Assembly (NCBI GenBank): GCA_001790315.1
Contig: MGCE01000073.1
Location: 6,544 to 12,106, forward strand
Length of the DNA stretch: 5,563 bases
DNA from: Candidatus Rokubacteria bacterium RIFCSPLOWO2_02_FULL_72_37
GTDB lineage: Bacteria; Methylomirabilota; Methylomirabilia; Rokubacteriales; CSP1-6
Direction: 5' to 3'
Part shown: one piece after another, positions 5,144-5,563 of the stretch
How positions within the stretch are numbered: position 1 is the stretch's first letter
Layout of the letters: each line of letters starts with the position of its first letter
The notes under the pieces: generated by a model
The model's input: the letters and a program-made list of their open reading frames with translations, nothing else
Databases searched by the model: none
Told to the model about the DNA's origin: nothing
Made by a program: the position numbers and the translations under genes

Positions 5144-5162
5144 GACTGCGGGTGCCGCAGTC
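5144..5162 (+). promoter_or_regulatory. Perfect hairpin in the amidase leader
   Basis: GACTGCGG (5144-5151) pairs fully with CCGCAGTC (5155-5162) around a GTG loop. If transcription starts near 5140, this hairpin sits almost at the 5' end of the mRNA, 20 bases before the ribosome binding site, and could protect the transcript. No T tract follows, so it is not a standard terminator. Confidence 0.45.
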
Positions 5163-5194
5163 TCTGCAGTGCCTTTCACGAGGGAGGAGACAGC

Positions 5195-5563
5195 ATGGCA
5201 AGCGAGCCGCAGACCGAGGGCCGGGAGCCGGGCGACGTGGACGCGGGGCGGCGTGGCTTCCTCAAGGGCGCGCTCACGGTGGGGGGCGTCGCCGCCGCCC
5301 TGGGGCCCGTGGGGATCTCGTCCGTGTCGACCGCCGACGCCCAGCCCGGCATGGTGCCCGGCGCGCGCAACCACTTCTACGTGCCGGCGACGGACAAGAC
5401 GGTCCACTGGGGCTACTTCAGCAAGTCGCTCCGCCCGCTGGTCGAGGTCGCCTCCGGCGACTTCGTCACGATCGAGGCGCTCACGCACCACGCCAACGAC
5501 GACGCCGTGCGGATGATCACGGGCGACCCGGGCGCCGAGAGCGTCTTCTACTGGGACAAGCAG
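5195..5563 (+). CDS. Tat-exported acetamidase/formamidase family protein (3' end outside window)
   Basis: The first 123 residues are present and the frame is still open at the window edge. The N-terminus is a twin-arginine signal: R19-R20-GFLK, a hydrophobic stretch (about 25-45), and a likely signal peptidase site after TADA (49). Export is therefore folded, through the Tat system. The mature part begins the FmdA/AmdA fold, with HFYVPATDKTVHWGYFS (60-76), the VASGDFVTIEALTHH segment (85-99), NDDAVRMITGDPGAES (101-116) and VFYW. Characterised relatives hydrolyse formamide or acetamide to ammonia and the acid; the substrate of exported versions is less certain. The ATG has GGGAGG (5182-5187) seven bases upstream. 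Upstream lie a sigma-54-type promoter and paired dyads, suggesting expression under nitrogen limitation. Catalytic residues further on cannot be checked. Confidence 0.88.
   Translation, partial: MASEPQTEGREPGDVDAGRRGFLKGALTVGGVAAALGPVGISSVSTADAQPGMVPGARNHFYVPATDKTVHWGYFSKSLRPLVEVASGDFVTIEALTHHANDDAVRMITGDPGAESVFYWDKQ

Overview
The window is very GC-rich (about 70% by eye), with strong G/C third-position bias and long open shadow frames on both strands. The gene families and style fit a free-living soil or sediment bacterium of the Rokubacteria/Methylomirabilota (NC10) type. That placement is an inference from composition and protein flavour and was not tested.

Layout. On the minus strand (31-1890) lies a 619-residue protein: an uncharacterised N-terminal region fused to a ketoacyl-ACP synthase III (FabH-like) domain with a complete Cys-His-Asn triad. 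Bases 1-30 lie beyond its stop and hold only a run of nine C. It is divergent from a plus-strand cluster across a gap of only 25 bp, which contains a symmetric TATAAT/TATACT element. The plus-strand cluster is: a two-domain thioredoxin-fold protein disulfide oxidoreductase (1916-2566), a gamma-glutamylcyclotransferase-like protein (2563-2931), a class III PLP omega-aminotransferase (2946-4325), a 62-residue two-helix membrane protein (4322-4510) and a DCC-family (DUF393) CxxC protein (4563-4976). Stop/start overlaps (CTGA, GTGA) join two of the pairs and suggest translational coupling. A 43-bp palindromic repeat occurs twice around the start of the DCC gene. After a 218-bp intergenic region comes a Tat-exported acetamidase/formamidase (5195 to the window edge, incomplete).

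Main result. The thioredoxin-fold gene is interrupted by one in-frame TGA (2342-2344), placed exactly where the first cysteine of the C-terminal CPxC redox motif belongs. The reading frame continues without shift through the whole second thioredoxin fold. A hairpin with a G-containing apical loop starts a few bases after the TGA, at the distance expected for a bacterial SECIS element. The best reading is a 216-residue selenoprotein with a U143-P-H-C146 active site. A standard gene caller would split it into a truncated protein and a C-terminal fragment. A simple nonsense mutation or base-call error cannot be excluded from one sequence.

Second result. Upstream of the amidase there is a sigma-54-type -24/-12 element (5113-5129) and two 17-bp TGC-N11-GCA dyads. 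Their centres fall at about -138 and -108 from the predicted start, which is close to the NtrC enhancer layout of enterobacterial glnA. This would fit nitrogen-controlled expression of an amide-hydrolysing enzyme.
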